Assembly: GCF_014873855.1 (NCBI RefSeq)
Contig: NZ_JADBEL010000015.1
Span: forward strand, 38,666 to 102,665
DNA length: 64,000 nt
Direction: 5' to 3'
Source of the DNA: Sporosarcina limicola
GTDB lineage: Bacteria; Bacillota; Bacilli; Bacillales_A; Planococcaceae
Shown: positions 45,639 to 55,164 of the stretch, piece by piece
How the letters are laid out: each line of letters opens with the position of its first letter
Numbering within the stretch: position 1 is the first letter of the stretch
Notes under the pieces: model-generated
The model's database searches: none
What the model saw: the letters and a program-made list of their open reading frames with translations, nothing else
What the model was told of the DNA's origin: nothing
Position numbers and translations under genes: made by a program

Positions 45639-46847
45639 TTAATCTTTATACGGATCAAGCTCATTTGCACCGGCCATGCAGACACCAACTGGTTTAAGGA
45701 CGTGTAAAATATCAATCGTGTCTTTATGTGCATCCAGTACAGTTTCTAGTTTTCGGTAAACAAATGGACTTTCGTCCGTCCCTCCCCCGCGTAGCATGAC
45801 GCCAAATTCTTTCACTGCATCATCCATCTGCTTCTGGGATATTGCGCCGCCAGAGCGAGTACGCTTTTTCCAATTCATCTTCCCTGCTGCCTGCGTACGA
45901 CTCATAATCCGCCCCGCACCATGAACTGTACTGTAAAATGCATGTTCATTGTCTTCATGACCTTTCCCTTGCACGATAACCGAAATGTCCCCCATACTCC
46001 CCCCGATAAAACCTAACTGGCCTGGTGCAGAAGGCGTTGCTCCCTTCCGAACAACGATTGTTTCTTTGCCTTGGTGCATCTCTTTCCATGCATAGTTATG
46101 GTGATTATGCACTTCAAATAGCGCTTTGGCACGCAGAATATGGAGAACTTGTTCAATGACATAATCCCTTCCTGCGTACGCATATTTTCCGGCCAACGTC
46201 ATCGCTCGATAATACATATCCCCTAGCTCATTATCTAAATCAATCAATGTCGGCGCTTGCTCCATGGTTTCACCAGGGGCTCGGTCTGAAAACGCACGAT
46301 TATTAGCCAAATTTAAAAAACCACTCGCTGTCTTATGGCCAAATCCCCTGCTGCCAAAATGGTTAGCAATCCATAAATCTCCTGTCTGTTCTTCAACAAG
46401 AAGATCGACATAATGATTACCTGAACCGACAGTCCCTAATTGATCGATTGCCAATTTTTTTAGAGTATCATGTTCTTGCTTACCAATCTGACTAAAAACA
46501 TTCCAGTCCGGATCATCAAACAACTCGTGATCTACTCGCTTCTTGTTCTTTCGTCCAATACCAAAAGTAATCTTCCCAGAAATTTCATCCATAACACTCG
46601 GAAGAATATTTTTAATCGCTTCATACTTAATATTCGTTCTGACAGCTTTATTTCCACAAGCAATGTCATAGCCAACGCCGGAGGGAGATATTTGTCCATC
46701 GTACACAATGACTCCACCTACTGGCTGACTATAGCCGTAATGTCCATCCGCACATAACACGCCACCTATAACATTTCCGGTTTCCATACAATTTCTAAAC
46801 TGACGAAGAGTATTTTCTTCGTGATCTCCAAAAATCACTGTTTTCAT
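45639..46847 (-). CDS. rtcB: RtcB-family RNA ligase
   Basis: This 402-residue protein shows the RtcB blocks ADGHYGYSQPVGGVIVYDG, GVGYDIACGNKAVRTN (metal-binding Cys), LGTVGSGNHYVDL, HFGSRGFGH, VHGAGRIMSRTQA (the guanylated His lies in the HGAGR region) and VGVCMAG at the C-terminus. RtcB joins 2',3'-cyclic phosphate to 5'-OH ends with GTP, repairing cleaved tRNA or rRNA. The sequence is of the shorter bacterial RtcB2-like kind. AGGAGG precedes the ATG. A short frame lies in its leader (46875-46964). Confidence 0.9.
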   Translation of the reverse strand: MKTVIFGDHEENTLRQFRNCMETGNVIGGVLCADGHYGYSQPVGGVIVYDGQISPSGVGYDIACGNKAVRTNIKYEAIKNILPSVMDEISGKITFGIGRKNKKRVDHELFDDPDWNVFSQIGKQEHDTLKKLAIDQLGTVGSGNHYVDLLVEEQTGDLWIANHFGSRGFGHKTASGFLNLANNRAFSDRAPGETMEQAPTLIDLDNELGDMYYRAMTLAGKYAYAGRDYVIEQVLHILRAKALFEVHNHHNYAWKEMHQGKETIVVRKGATPSAPGQLGFIGGSMGDISVIVQGKGHEDNEHAFYSTVHGAGRIMSRTQAAGKMNWKKRTRSGGAISQKQMDDAVKEFGVMLRGGGTDESPFVYRKLETVLDAHKDTIDILHVLKPVGVCMAGANELDPYKD

Positions 46848-46874
46848 AAAAGCATTCCTCCTAATATTCGGGAA

Positions 46875-46964
46875 CTAAGCTCCCCCGTCTTTTCGCAGTT
46901 TCCGCATCCCGATTGCCATATGTCTTAGATCTTCTATTTTCAATCTCAACGTTCCTGCTCCCAT
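46875..46964 (-). CDS. Possible 29-residue leader ORF before rtcB
   Basis: An ATG behind GGGGGTAGG opens 29 codons ending TAG, 27 bp before rtcB: MGAGTLRLKIEDLRHMAIGM, then RKLRKDGGA. Spacing of the ribosome site is good and the peptide is basic. It may be a small gene or leader peptide; no family is known. Confidence 0.3.
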   Translation of the reverse strand: MGAGTLRLKIEDLRHMAIGMRKLRKDGGA

Positions 46965-47280
46965 TCTTGTTCCTACCCCCTAGATTACCACAAAAAATTA
47001 AACTTTCCCGGCACTATTCCGAATCACTTTAAAATTCAGCACCACAGATCATATTTCTGATTATCAGTAGCTGATTTGCTTATAATGTGATTTTCTGAAA
47101 TTTCTTCAGGGAGGAGCTATTAATCGGCAATTCGGCTAAAGCTTCCAACCTTTTTCTTATGCAGCTGGTGCGAAAGGTACCAGTCACTCAAACTTTCAAA
47201 AGAATAAAGTAATTCTTGGCATCATAAACAGGCTAACTGTCGTCCTATTTATAAGAACTTATAAGAAACGAGTGAATGAT
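46965..47280. other. Intergenic stretch between divergent rtcB and SDR genes
   Basis: No gene is seen. An AGGAGG-like GGGAGGAG at 47110 is not followed by a usable frame. Confidence 0.35.
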
Positions 47281-48177
47281 ATGAAAAAAAAGATAGTCAT
47301 TGCTGGTGGAACGGGCTTTATAGGTCACTATTTTGAGGAGAAGTTTACGAACTTAGGATATGAAGTAATTATTATTTCAAGGCAGTCACAACATCTTTCT
47401 TGGACGGATCGGGCAAGTATAGTGAAGGCTTTGGAAGATGCAGAAATGCTCATCAATCTCGCTGGTAAGTCCGTCAATTGTCGCTATAACGAGAAGAATA
47501 AGAAAGAAATCCTACATTCCAGAACAGAAACTACCCACCTCCTTGGGCATGCATTGTTAGCCTGTAAAAATCCACCCACTTTATGGATTAATTCAAGTAC
47601 GGCTACGATTTATCGGCATGCGGAAGATCGTCCCATGACAGAAGCGAGTGGTGAAATTGGAACGGGTTTCTCAGTTGATGTAGCTAAAGCATGGGAGGGA
47701 TCCCTATTTACTTTCGACCTGCCTCAGACAAGGAAAGTTGCCTTAAGAATAGCCATCGTACTCGGTAAGGATGGCGGAGTGATGGAGCCCTACCGTAACC
47801 TAGTGCGCTTCGGACTCGGCGGTGTACAAGGATTAGGCAACCAAATGTTCAGCTGGATTCATATAGAAGATGTATTTCGAATTATACTTTTCCTTCAGGA
47901 GAATAAACAGTTGAATGGAGTATTCAATTGTTCAGCTCCCCAACCTATCACTAATCGGGAATTCATGACACAACTACGAAAATCAATGGACCGAAAGATA
48001 GGCTTCCCTTCACCGAAATGGATGCTTGAAATGGGTGCGGTCTTTATGCGAACCGAAACAGAATTGATTTTAAAAAGTCGTTGGGTTGTTCCGGATAGAC
48101 TAGAAAAAGAAGGGTTTCACTTTACATTTGGTACAATCGAGGAAGCGCTTCAACACATACTAAAAAGCCAGGAGTAG
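47281..48177 (+). CDS. TIGR01777-family NAD-dependent epimerase-like protein
   Basis: A protein of about 298 residues of the extended SDR fold: KIVIAGGTGFIGHYFEEKFT (nucleotide-binding), LINLAGKSVNCRY, LWINSSTATIYRHAEDRP and FSWIHIEDVFRIILF. This matches the SDR39U1/TIGR01777 family (YfhF type), whose substrate is unknown. The GTG at 47272 and ATG at 47281 are both possible; I chose the ATG. The active-site Tyr-x3-Lys is not in the usual form, as is normal in this family. Confidence 0.82.
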   Translation: MKKKIVIAGGTGFIGHYFEEKFTNLGYEVIIISRQSQHLSWTDRASIVKALEDAEMLINLAGKSVNCRYNEKNKKEILHSRTETTHLLGHALLACKNPPTLWINSSTATIYRHAEDRPMTEASGEIGTGFSVDVAKAWEGSLFTFDLPQTRKVALRIAIVLGKDGGVMEPYRNLVRFGLGGVQGLGNQMFSWIHIEDVFRIILFLQENKQLNGVFNCSAPQPITNREFMTQLRKSMDRKIGFPSPKWMLEMGAVFMRTETELILKSRWVVPDRLEKEGFHFTFGTIEEALQHILKSQE

Positions 48178-48197
48178 AAAGGGCTATTGCGTCTTCT

Positions 48198-48440
48198 CTA
48201 CCCTGTCCCCCATTGATGTCTAAAGAAATAAACTTTCAGTAGTCTCCGAACTGCGATTCGCATCTTTGCCCTCGCGGAATCGTGCAAATTCCAGTCGATG
48301 CAGACGTTCCCTTTAATCGCTTTCGTCAACTCATGTGCGATTACTTTCAAGATATCATCATCAACTAATGCTTGTTCTGCCGTATCATGTGAGACCAGTG
48401 CATCATGGAATGGTAAATCAACATGCGTGTAAAAATATAG
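48198..48440 (-). pseudogene. HsdR C-terminal relic (copy 1)
   Basis: After a stop at 48441 the frame reads DLPFHDALVSHDTAEQALVD, then DDILKVIAHELTKAIKGNVC and IDWNLHDSARAKMRIAVRRL. This is the DUF3387 end of type I restriction subunit HsdR, which usually reads IARELxxxIRKNxTIDWTxxESxRAKLRxxVKRLL. The rest of the gene is missing. It is about 80% alike to the relic at 62785-63192. Confidence 0.6.
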
Positions 48441-48462
48441 TTAAAATAAATTGCTCAAAAAA

Positions 48463-48495
48463 CACCCCAACCAGCAATTTTGCCCAACCGGGGTG
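48463..48495. terminator. Terminator
   Basis: CACCCC at 48463-48468 pairs with GGGGTG at 48490-48495, extended by AACC-type contacts; T-runs occur on both sides (TTTTCG and, on the minus strand, TTTTTTG). It ends the UPF0158 transcript. Confidence 0.55.
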
Positions 48496-48572
48496 CTTTT
48501 CGTTATTCTAACGCTTAGGCACTCGACCTTTTTCTCGCTTTACTCCTTCGCTGAATAGAAGTCACTAGTAGT

Positions 48573-48969
48573 TCATTTATGCCTCTCTAACCACTCCGTT
48601 ATTCTACTTTTTGCATAGTCACTTTCAAAAGCATACCATTGACTTTCGACACCAAATTCGATTAACTTGTTTTTAAAAGAGCGAAAAGGCCTTCTTCCAT
48701 TAAGGAGAGTTACCAACTGAACCACGATTGTATCATCTTGCTTTTTAGCAAAACTGACCATGACATCAAAGGCTTCAGCCGAAGTAATTTGTGGAATAGC
48801 TACTAAAAACGCAGTAGCCTCTTCGTCGTCCCAATCAATTTCAGGCTCTCCTGTCAGCTCTTCCGGCGCGTCCAAAAAAACCTCCCCAGGTTTGACGATT
48901 AAGGACATACGGCATTTCACTTTGATCCCCTTGTAAAAAAACATCAATAAGTTCTTCGATAAGCTCCAA
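48573..48969 (-). pseudogene. UPF0158 gene with a single-base frameshift
   Basis: A TTG at 48969 behind GAGGTG opens MELIEELIDVFLQGDQSEMP and YVLNRQT. Then one extra base (T on the coding strand, position 48888) shifts the frame; removing it continues directly to GEVFLDAPEELTGEPEIDWD and the rest, ending in WYAFESDYAKSRITEWLERH. The joined protein is a full-length UPF0158 family member of unknown function. The downstream part is open from an internal ATG, but that start lacks the family N-terminus. Confidence 0.7.
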
Positions 48970-49052
48970 CGTAATCACCTCGTTTAAAATCATTCAATTT
49001 CTACACTTCCTTGCAAATATATGTAACAAAGTTCCAGGCTACTGTTCATAGC

Positions 49053-49324
49053 TCATCGTACACTTTCCCTTATAATCGTCAATAACTCTGTCCCAAACTC
49101 CTCTAACTTTTTTCCTCTATCCCTTCTACTTTCCGCAAGGCATCCAGCGTAGTCGGTCTCATTTCAACTAAGCCGTCCAACGTTTTGTTCATAAATATGT
49201 GGAATGCCTTTCGTTCCGTTTCATCTGCAAGTCTTTTGCGGAACTTTTTCAATCTCAATTTAAGCTCTTCAATTGAATGCTTATCAATATGCTGTCCATG
49301 TATGAACAGCCTCCAAACCATCAA
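49053..49324 (-). pseudogene. Small HRDC-domain gene with a frameshift
   Basis: The frame reads SIEELKLRLKKFRKRLADET, then KAFHIFMNKTLDGLVEMRPT and LDALRKVEGIEEKS followed by a stop. HRDC domains, as in RecQ, bind DNA. A one-base shift in an A-run near 49108 continues the family C-terminus (KKLEEFGTELLTIIRES) to a stop at 49053. So the gene is broken near its end, or the A-run is misread. Confidence 0.55.
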
Positions 49325-49359
49325 AACATTTTAATTTTTCCGAAATAGGTCGATACACA

Positions 49360-49368
49360 TGGTATAAT
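49360..49368 (+). promoter_or_regulatory. Extended -10 promoter of the helicase-nuclease gene
   Basis: TGGTATAAT lies 57 bases before the ATG at 49425. No strong -35 is needed with the TG extension. Confidence 0.5.
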
Positions 49369-49424
49369 CCCCTTAGAACTCACTAATTTTTCACCAAAAC
49401 ATCAAAAATCCCCGAGGTGACAGA

Positions 49425-52400
49425 ATGCATACAATCCCGTTAAATCAAAAAGTTTCAAATCTCGTTCAGTACATAAATGAATTGACACAGCTCAAGCAAA
49501 AACCTGTCTATTCGCATAAAAACTATGAAGATGTTCTTTGGATTGATCGCATACCACTAGAGATAGAATGCCTAGATGCGTTTAGAAATGATTTGGATGA
49601 CTGGTTATATGTGAAAAAACCGAAATTCCCCACTTTACCGGTCGTACCGAAAGAGATTCAAGAATGGATTATTATCGATTCGAGCCGTGGAACGATTTCT
49701 GTGAATAACAGTATCGTCGTCAAGTTAGGCAAGACGGATGAAGGTGAACAAGTCACGGAAGAATTTTTTCTCAAAGATTTACCAGATGTCGTAAATGAAA
49801 TTAAACAATTTCAAGATAATCTCTGGAATCCGTACAGAGAAGAATATGAACGTGTTAACGACATTCAATCGCTATACGACCAACTCTACAAAATTCACCA
49901 GGAATTACACACTAATTGCGAGCTACTTGAACTTGTGGTGAGCGTTGGTCTATTACAATGGAAGCAAGATGATAAAAGCACAGTAGAAAGACACTTACTC
50001 ACTTCTGCGGTAGAATTGCAATTCAATAAAGAGCGTGCAGAAATAACAATCGTTCCTTCTTTCAAAGGAATTCATTTCGAATTTGAAGAAGATATGCTAC
50101 TTGTAGAAGACCGCCTTTCTGGAGATGATAATAAAGAAATACAGTCGCTGCTGAATTCGTATCATCAAGAGAATACGATTGGAGAGAACTTCCCTACTCT
50201 ACTCACTCACATAGTTAATGCGCTGGATTCCCGTGGTACATACGTGAATGCAATTGACATTCCAAGCTGTTCGCCTGGAGGGCCACTCATTTCTTTATCG
50301 CCTGCGTTTATTTTAAGAAAGAAGTCACAAAAGAGTTTTCAATTTGCTTGTGATACAGCCGTCGAGCAACTAAAGGAAATGGATGATTCGTCTGTTCCAG
50401 AAAATATGGCTAATATGTTCGGACGGTTAGCGGATGTTGAAGGTGAAAATCATGCAGATGACGCAGCATTTCGTCAGGCTCAAGAATTTTATTTCCCATT
50501 AGTATCTAATGAAGAACAAGGCAGAATTATTTCAACACTTAACAACAAGAGCAGCGTACTTGTTCAAGGACCTCCCGGCACTGGTAAAACACATACAATC
50601 GCCAATTTAACTTCACATTTGTTGGCGACTGGGCAGCGTGTATTAATCACGAGCCAAACAGCAAAAGCTTTAAGTGTGTTAAAAAGTAAACTTCCTGAAG
50701 AACTTCAAAACCTTTCTGTTAGCCTACTTGGTGGCGATTCTGCTTCCATGAAAGACCTGGAAAAAGTCGTCTCCACCATTTCGGTCAATAAAGAACGGTT
50801 TGATTTGACTGACATGGCTTCAACCGTCGAAAAGAAAGAAACAGCACTAAAAAGACGAAAAGAAGATTTGAATAAAACGAAAACAGAACTAATGGAAATC
50901 CGTGAAACTGAGACGTATATCCATCCATTTGACCCACCCTATTCTGGGACTGCACAACAGATTGCTATCCAATTGAACGCGGATACAGCTCTCTATGACT
51001 GGTATACAACACCTGTCAATACCGACACAGCCGATTCATATTTACTTAAGGAAAAGGAACTTGTTTCCCGTTTCATTGAACTAAAGAACACGGATATGGA
51101 AGTACCAGTAGGCTATGATCAATTTGATTACCCTGCCCTCCCACAAGCTGTCGATTTGAATCGCATTGTTCAGGATATGAAAGAGGAATTAAACCTAAAA
51201 TCGCAATATGCATCGTTGATTGGAAATGAAGTATCTGAGCTTCAAGGATATTTAACTGGTCTTTCGGATGAGGACACGACAACACTTCAGACATCACTAT
51301 CACGTTATGATGATTTGTTAAAACCACTTCTATTCAACACATATCCTAAGCTAAAAAAAGTCATCCAGGATATATTCGACAATCGGAGTCATTTGTGGGA
51401 GAAAATCCAACAGGATCTAACCGAACATTTAGCCGTAATCGATGATGCCAAAAATAATTTTGATCTGAATCTCGTTTTAATTGACGGTGTTCCAACAGCC
51501 TCTTTAAAAAAGATGGCGGAAGACTTATCCTTACATTTTGCGGATGGCGGTACGATGGGCAACTTCCTTGTTCAGCCCCAAATTGTGAAGCAATATAAAC
51601 CTACCTTGCAAAAGGTCACTTACAACGGCTTACCGATTAAATCTGAAGATGACGTGAAAAAAATACATGCATATGCACGTACAAAGTATGCCTATGAAAA
51701 CACAGAAAAATTAGTCGTTCCACATCTTCTGGAGGAAAAACCATTTGTCGAAGACCTTGCCTTTACTGAATATGAAACGGTCTTATCCCAACTAAATGAG
51801 GCCATACAGATTCAACAATGGAGAGCTGCTGTATTAAGTGATGTCACTAGTCTCTCTGCCGATACTTTTAACGAACAGCTCGTCCATTCATTACGAGCCA
51901 ATATTGAACTGTTCCATGTTAAGAATGCACTACAGCAAAAATCTGAACAACTACGTATTGCGACGGCAACTATTGAAAACGAACTGACTGTCAAAGTACA
52001 TCCACTATACGCAAAGATGATTGCGGCTTTGAATGAACGAAAAATCGAGGACTTACAAGCTCTTTGGGCACACTATGAGCATTTTCAACAGGTGATGAAT
52101 CGCGACAATACGGTTAAAACAATTTCCAATAAGATTGGCGCCGCATCTCCAGTACTGTTAGAACAGCTAGAATCGACCTACCAACAGCCGATATGGACGC
52201 AACGGATAGCCATTTGGGACAAGGCGCAATACTGGAAACAACAGAAAAGTTGGCTTTATGATTTCGCGCAGAAAGACGAAGCAGCTCTTTCCTCCAGATT
52301 TGATCAGCTTGAAAAGGAAATCAGTGAAACCATTACTGAAATCGGTACAGCAAAAGCATGGATTAGCATGTTGAGTACCATGACCGATTCCCAGTCCAGA

Positions 52401-54221
52401 CATTTGAAAGCGTGGGCCCGCTCCGTAAAAAACATTGGGAAAGGTACTGGGAAAAATGCTCCACGCTATATCGCGGAGGCCCAAATGCATATGGAACAAT
52501 GTAAAGAGGCCATCCCTGCTTGGATTATGCCACTTAACCGGGTTTTCGAGAACTTTGAAATCCGTCCGGGCCTTTTTGACATCGTCATTGTCGATGAAGC
52601 GAGTCAATCCTGGCATGATGCCCTACTACTCAAATACTTGGCAAAGAAAATGATCATTGTCGGGGATGATAAACAGATTAGTCCAAGTATCGTTGGTATC
52701 CAAGTCGACGACATTAATAAATTGAATCACAAATATCTTAAACCCATCGAGTTTGAATTTGCGGATACGCTAAATGCAGCCAATTCATTTTTCGATGTTG
52801 CTTACATCATGTTCAAAGAAACCATCACACTTCGTGAACATTTCAGATGTATGCCAGAAATTATCGGTTTTTCCAATCGAATTTCATACCCAAACAGTCC
52901 ATTGATTCCATTAAGGCAATACCCTGCCAATCGATTGGAACCCATCATCTCGAGGTATTTACCACATGGTGTGCGGGAAGGTAGCGCTCAAAATGCCTCC
53001 AATGAAGTGGAAGCAGATGAAATCGTCAAAGAAATCAAGAATTGCATCAACAATCCGCACTATGCAGGAAAGACAATTGGGGTTATCTCACTACTTGGCA
53101 ATAACCAAGCGAAACTCATTCAAACTAAATTAATCGCCGTACTTGGTGCAGAACTGATGGAAGAGCGCAAAATCATTTGTGGGGATGCGTATGCATTCCA
53201 AGGAGATGAACGTGATGTCATTTTCCTATCAATGGTAGCTTCGCTAGGTGAAACAAGATTGACAGCACAGGTAGCCGATTCCGCTAGGCAACGTTACAAC
53301 GTTTCGGTAAGCCGTGCCAAAGATCAGCTTTGGGTCATGCACTCTATCTCGGTGAATGACATTAGCAATCCTGATTGCTTACGTTACCAACTCCTTACCT
53401 ACATTGCAGATCCTTTAAAAGAGGAAACAGAAGCGAATCGCCAGAAATGTGAAAGTAAGTTCGAAGAGAATGTGTTTGATGCCATCGTGGCGAATGGATA
53501 CCGTGTCATTCCACAATACGAAGTCGCTGGTTTTAGAATGGATCTTGTCATACAAGGCGAACAATCAAAACTTGTCGTAGAATGTGACGGCGACCATTGG
53601 CATACATCCGTAGAAGACCGCGAACGTGATTTCCTGCGTGAGCGTTTATTACAAAGAGCCGGGTGGACATTCTGGCGCGTACTAGGTAGCATGTATTACA
53701 ATAACCCAGAAAAAGCACTTGAAAGCTTATGGGTTATGCTTGATGAGATGAAAATTAGGCCGTATGATGAATGGGCTAATGCAGCACCGCCAGCTGCTAT
53801 TGAATACACACGTCCGACGGGAAATGATGTTCCTGTTGTGCCGATAAGTCAGGCTACTTCACCTGTAGTGGAAAAAATAATAAGTGCAACCAAACAGCAA
53901 TCGAACGAAAAAAAATTTGAACAACCTTCTTTCTTCACTATTGATAAATCAGTTGCACTAACGACCGGAACTCACACTAAAAATTCTCAAATAAAATCAA
54001 ATGATGATCACATCTCAACATTGATAGAAGAAATGAAAGAACTTGGTTTCGAAATAGTCGACAATCGCGATAAATCGGAAACGCTTTACGTGATTGGTGG
54101 AAAAGAGCTAGAACAAACGTTGTATGCTTATCGAAGCCAAGGGATAGCTTTTAGTAGAATGATGAATGGGAACAAAAGTACAGATTTCAGGCCGGCTTGG
54201 TATGCGAAAATAAAAGTGTGA
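49425..54221 (+). CDS. SF1 helicase fused to a Vsr/DUF559-like nuclease
   Basis: This 1598-residue protein has an N-terminal region of ~375 residues of unknown fold, an SF1 motor with Walker A VQGPPGTGKTHTIANL (residues 382-389), motif II FDIVIVDEASQSWHDALLLK, motif III VGDDKQISP, LREHFRCMPEI, motif V DAYAFQGDERDVIFLSMVAS and motif VI YNVSVSRAKDQLWV. A ~600-residue helical stretch lies between. At about 1330-1440 follows a PD-(D/E)XK nuclease of the MTES_1575/DUF559 (Vsr-like) type with LVVECDGDHWHTS and RDFLRERLLQRAGWTFWRVL. The last ~150 residues are a short extra domain. GAGGTG precedes the ATG. Such fusions (for example Hhe) are phage-defence candidates. Confidence 0.85.
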   Translation: MHTIPLNQKVSNLVQYINELTQLKQKPVYSHKNYEDVLWIDRIPLEIECLDAFRNDLDDWLYVKKPKFPTLPVVPKEIQEWIIIDSSRGTISVNNSIVVKLGKTDEGEQVTEEFFLKDLPDVVNEIKQFQDNLWNPYREEYERVNDIQSLYDQLYKIHQELHTNCELLELVVSVGLLQWKQDDKSTVERHLLTSAVELQFNKERAEITIVPSFKGIHFEFEEDMLLVEDRLSGDDNKEIQSLLNSYHQENTIGENFPTLLTHIVNALDSRGTYVNAIDIPSCSPGGPLISLSPAFILRKKSQKSFQFACDTAVEQLKEMDDSSVPENMANMFGRLADVEGENHADDAAFRQAQEFYFPLVSNEEQGRIISTLNNKSSVLVQGPPGTGKTHTIANLTSHLLATGQRVLITSQTAKALSVLKSKLPEELQNLSVSLLGGDSASMKDLEKVVSTISVNKERFDLTDMASTVEKKETALKRRKEDLNKTKTELMEIRETETYIHPFDPPYSGTAQQIAIQLNADTALYDWYTTPVNTDTADSYLLKEKELVSRFIELKNTDMEVPVGYDQFDYPALPQAVDLNRIVQDMKEELNLKSQYASLIGNEVSELQGYLTGLSDEDTTTLQTSLSRYDDLLKPLLFNTYPKLKKVIQDIFDNRSHLWEKIQQDLTEHLAVIDDAKNNFDLNLVLIDGVPTASLKKMAEDLSLHFADGGTMGNFLVQPQIVKQYKPTLQKVTYNGLPIKSEDDVKKIHAYARTKYAYENTEKLVVPHLLEEKPFVEDLAFTEYETVLSQLNEAIQIQQWRAAVLSDVTSLSADTFNEQLVHSLRANIELFHVKNALQQKSEQLRIATATIENELTVKVHPLYAKMIAALNERKIEDLQALWAHYEHFQQVMNRDNTVKTISNKIGAASPVLLEQLESTYQQPIWTQRIAIWDKAQYWKQQKSWLYDFAQKDEAALSSRFDQLEKEISETITEIGTAKAWISMLSTMTDSQSRHLKAWARSVKNIGKGTGKNAPRYIAEAQMHMEQCKEAIPAWIMPLNRVFENFEIRPGLFDIVIVDEASQSWHDALLLKYLAKKMIIVGDDKQISPSIVGIQVDDINKLNHKYLKPIEFEFADTLNAANSFFDVAYIMFKETITLREHFRCMPEIIGFSNRISYPNSPLIPLRQYPANRLEPIISRYLPHGVREGSAQNASNEVEADEIVKEIKNCINNPHYAGKTIGVISLLGNNQAKLIQTKLIAVLGAELMEERKIICGDAYAFQGDERDVIFLSMVASLGETRLTAQVADSARQRYNVSVSRAKDQLWVMHSISVNDISNPDCLRYQLLTYIADPLKEETEANRQKCESKFEENVFDAIVANGYRVIPQYEVAGFRMDLVIQGEQSKLVVECDGDHWHTSVEDRERDFLRERLLQRAGWTFWRVLGSMYYNNPEKALESLWVMLDEMKIRPYDEWANAAPPAAIEYTRPTGNDVPVVPISQATSPVVEKIISATKQQSNEKKFEQPSFFTIDKSVALTTGTHTKNSQIKSNDDHISTLIEEMKELGFEIVDNRDKSETLYVIGGKELEQTLYAYRSQGIAFSRMMNGNKSTDFRPAWYAKIKV

Positions 54222-54268
54222 AAAAAGAGCAATCTACAAGTCATAAAGACTTATGGATTGCTCTTTTG
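54222..54268 (+). terminator. Terminator of the helicase-nuclease gene
   Basis: AAAAGAGCAATC pairs with GATTGCTCTTTT around an inner ACAAGTC/GACTT stem, directly after the stop. Confidence 0.75.
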
Positions 54269-54368
54269 AAATTAAGGCGCCTTTCACTGAGTGAACTTCC
54301 AAACTCTTTCTTTTCACCAAGACTCTTCATCTATCGTCTCAACGGCAAATTTTGGCGCTATACAACAA

Positions 54369-54412
54369 AGAGAAACGACCTTTCGGAATAATTTGAAGGT
54401 CGTTTCTCTTTA
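54369..54412 (-). terminator. Terminator of the HigA-like gene
   Basis: AAAGAGAAACGACCTT pairs with AAGGTCGTTTCTCTTT (16 bp), overlapping the stop region at 54410 on the minus strand. A T-rich tail follows on that strand. Confidence 0.7.
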
Positions 54413-54736
54413 AATTGTAATTGCAAGTTCATCCGTTGATGATGAAAATTTCAACGTTAGTTTTGCTACATCACTCATACTTAAATCTAACGCTTTAAAC
54501 AGCTTTTCATATGCATCCAACCCTAAGTTATCAACTCCGCCCTCTGCACGTGAAATCGTCTTAATACTAACACCTGAAAGTTCTGCTAGTTTCGGCTGAG
54601 TATAACCTTTCTGAATACGTTCCGAAAAAATAATATGTCCATATACAGCAGATAAGCCATATAATGCCTCTTGAAAATGAGGATGAACTTTTACAATTTC
54701 AGAAGTGTCTAAAAGATTTCTAACCTTTTTCTTCAT
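54410..54736 (-). CDS. XRE-type antitoxin (HigA-like)
   Basis: A protein of about 108 residues. GHIIFSERIQKGYTQPKLAE, then LSGVSIKTISRAEGGVDNLG and LDAYEKLFKALDLS form an XRE helix-turn-helix. ATG 54736 follows AAGGAG, which lies inside the end of the upstream toxin remnant, a toxin-first order typical of HigBA. It should bind and repress the pair and, if the toxin were intact, neutralise it. Confidence 0.75.
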   Translation of the reverse strand: MKKKVRNLLDTSEIVKVHPHFQEALYGLSAVYGHIIFSERIQKGYTQPKLAELSGVSIKTISRAEGGVDNLGLDAYEKLFKALDLSMSDVAKLTLKFSSSTDELAITI

Positions 54737-54737
54737 T

Positions 54738-55065
54738 TCACTCAACTCCTTCTAGGTATTGTTTAGAATCTTGCAATATTACCTTATACATCTTATACGC
54801 CAAATCTCTCATCTGATTCGTTTCATCTACCGGTGGTTTTTGAGTTTTCCGAAAAAATTTCACGAAAACATAGTGCAAATTACCATCAAACGCTAAAGGG
54901 AAAAACAAAAATCGTAATTGTTCATTCCCATTCATTGCGTATCGGAGTTCATATATTGGGTAAACAACTGCGATTCCCAGATGATGTAGATACTTCCTGG
55001 TTGTACGACCTTGTGCATCACATTTCTCTTTTCATTTTAGTCCCACCAGAAGTACCATAGATCAT
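54738..55065 (-). pseudogene. HigB/RelE-type toxin, broken N-terminus
   Basis: The open part from 55031 reads DAQGRTTRKYLHHLGIAVVY, PIYELRYAMNGNEQLRFLFF, FDGNLHYVFVKFFRKTQKPP and KMYKVILQDSKQYLEGVE, a Gp49/HigB-type mRNA endonuclease. No usable start codon with a ribosome site lies in this frame. An ATG at 55065 in another frame (MIYGTSGGTKMKREM) ends at a TGA near the join, so the N-terminus appears shifted or lost. The antitoxin next to it is intact. Confidence 0.55.
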
Positions 55066-55164
55066 GCCTCATTAAATAGTCTGCATTATGCCCCAAGGTA
55101 GGCATGTCTTCAAAAACATATTAGCAAAACAGAAAATGCTCTTTCGCTAGCTTTAATGCTTCTT

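Noticed and set aside
54197..54391. 64-codon plus-strand frame
   Set aside because: It is made from the two terminator hairpins and the helicase gene end.
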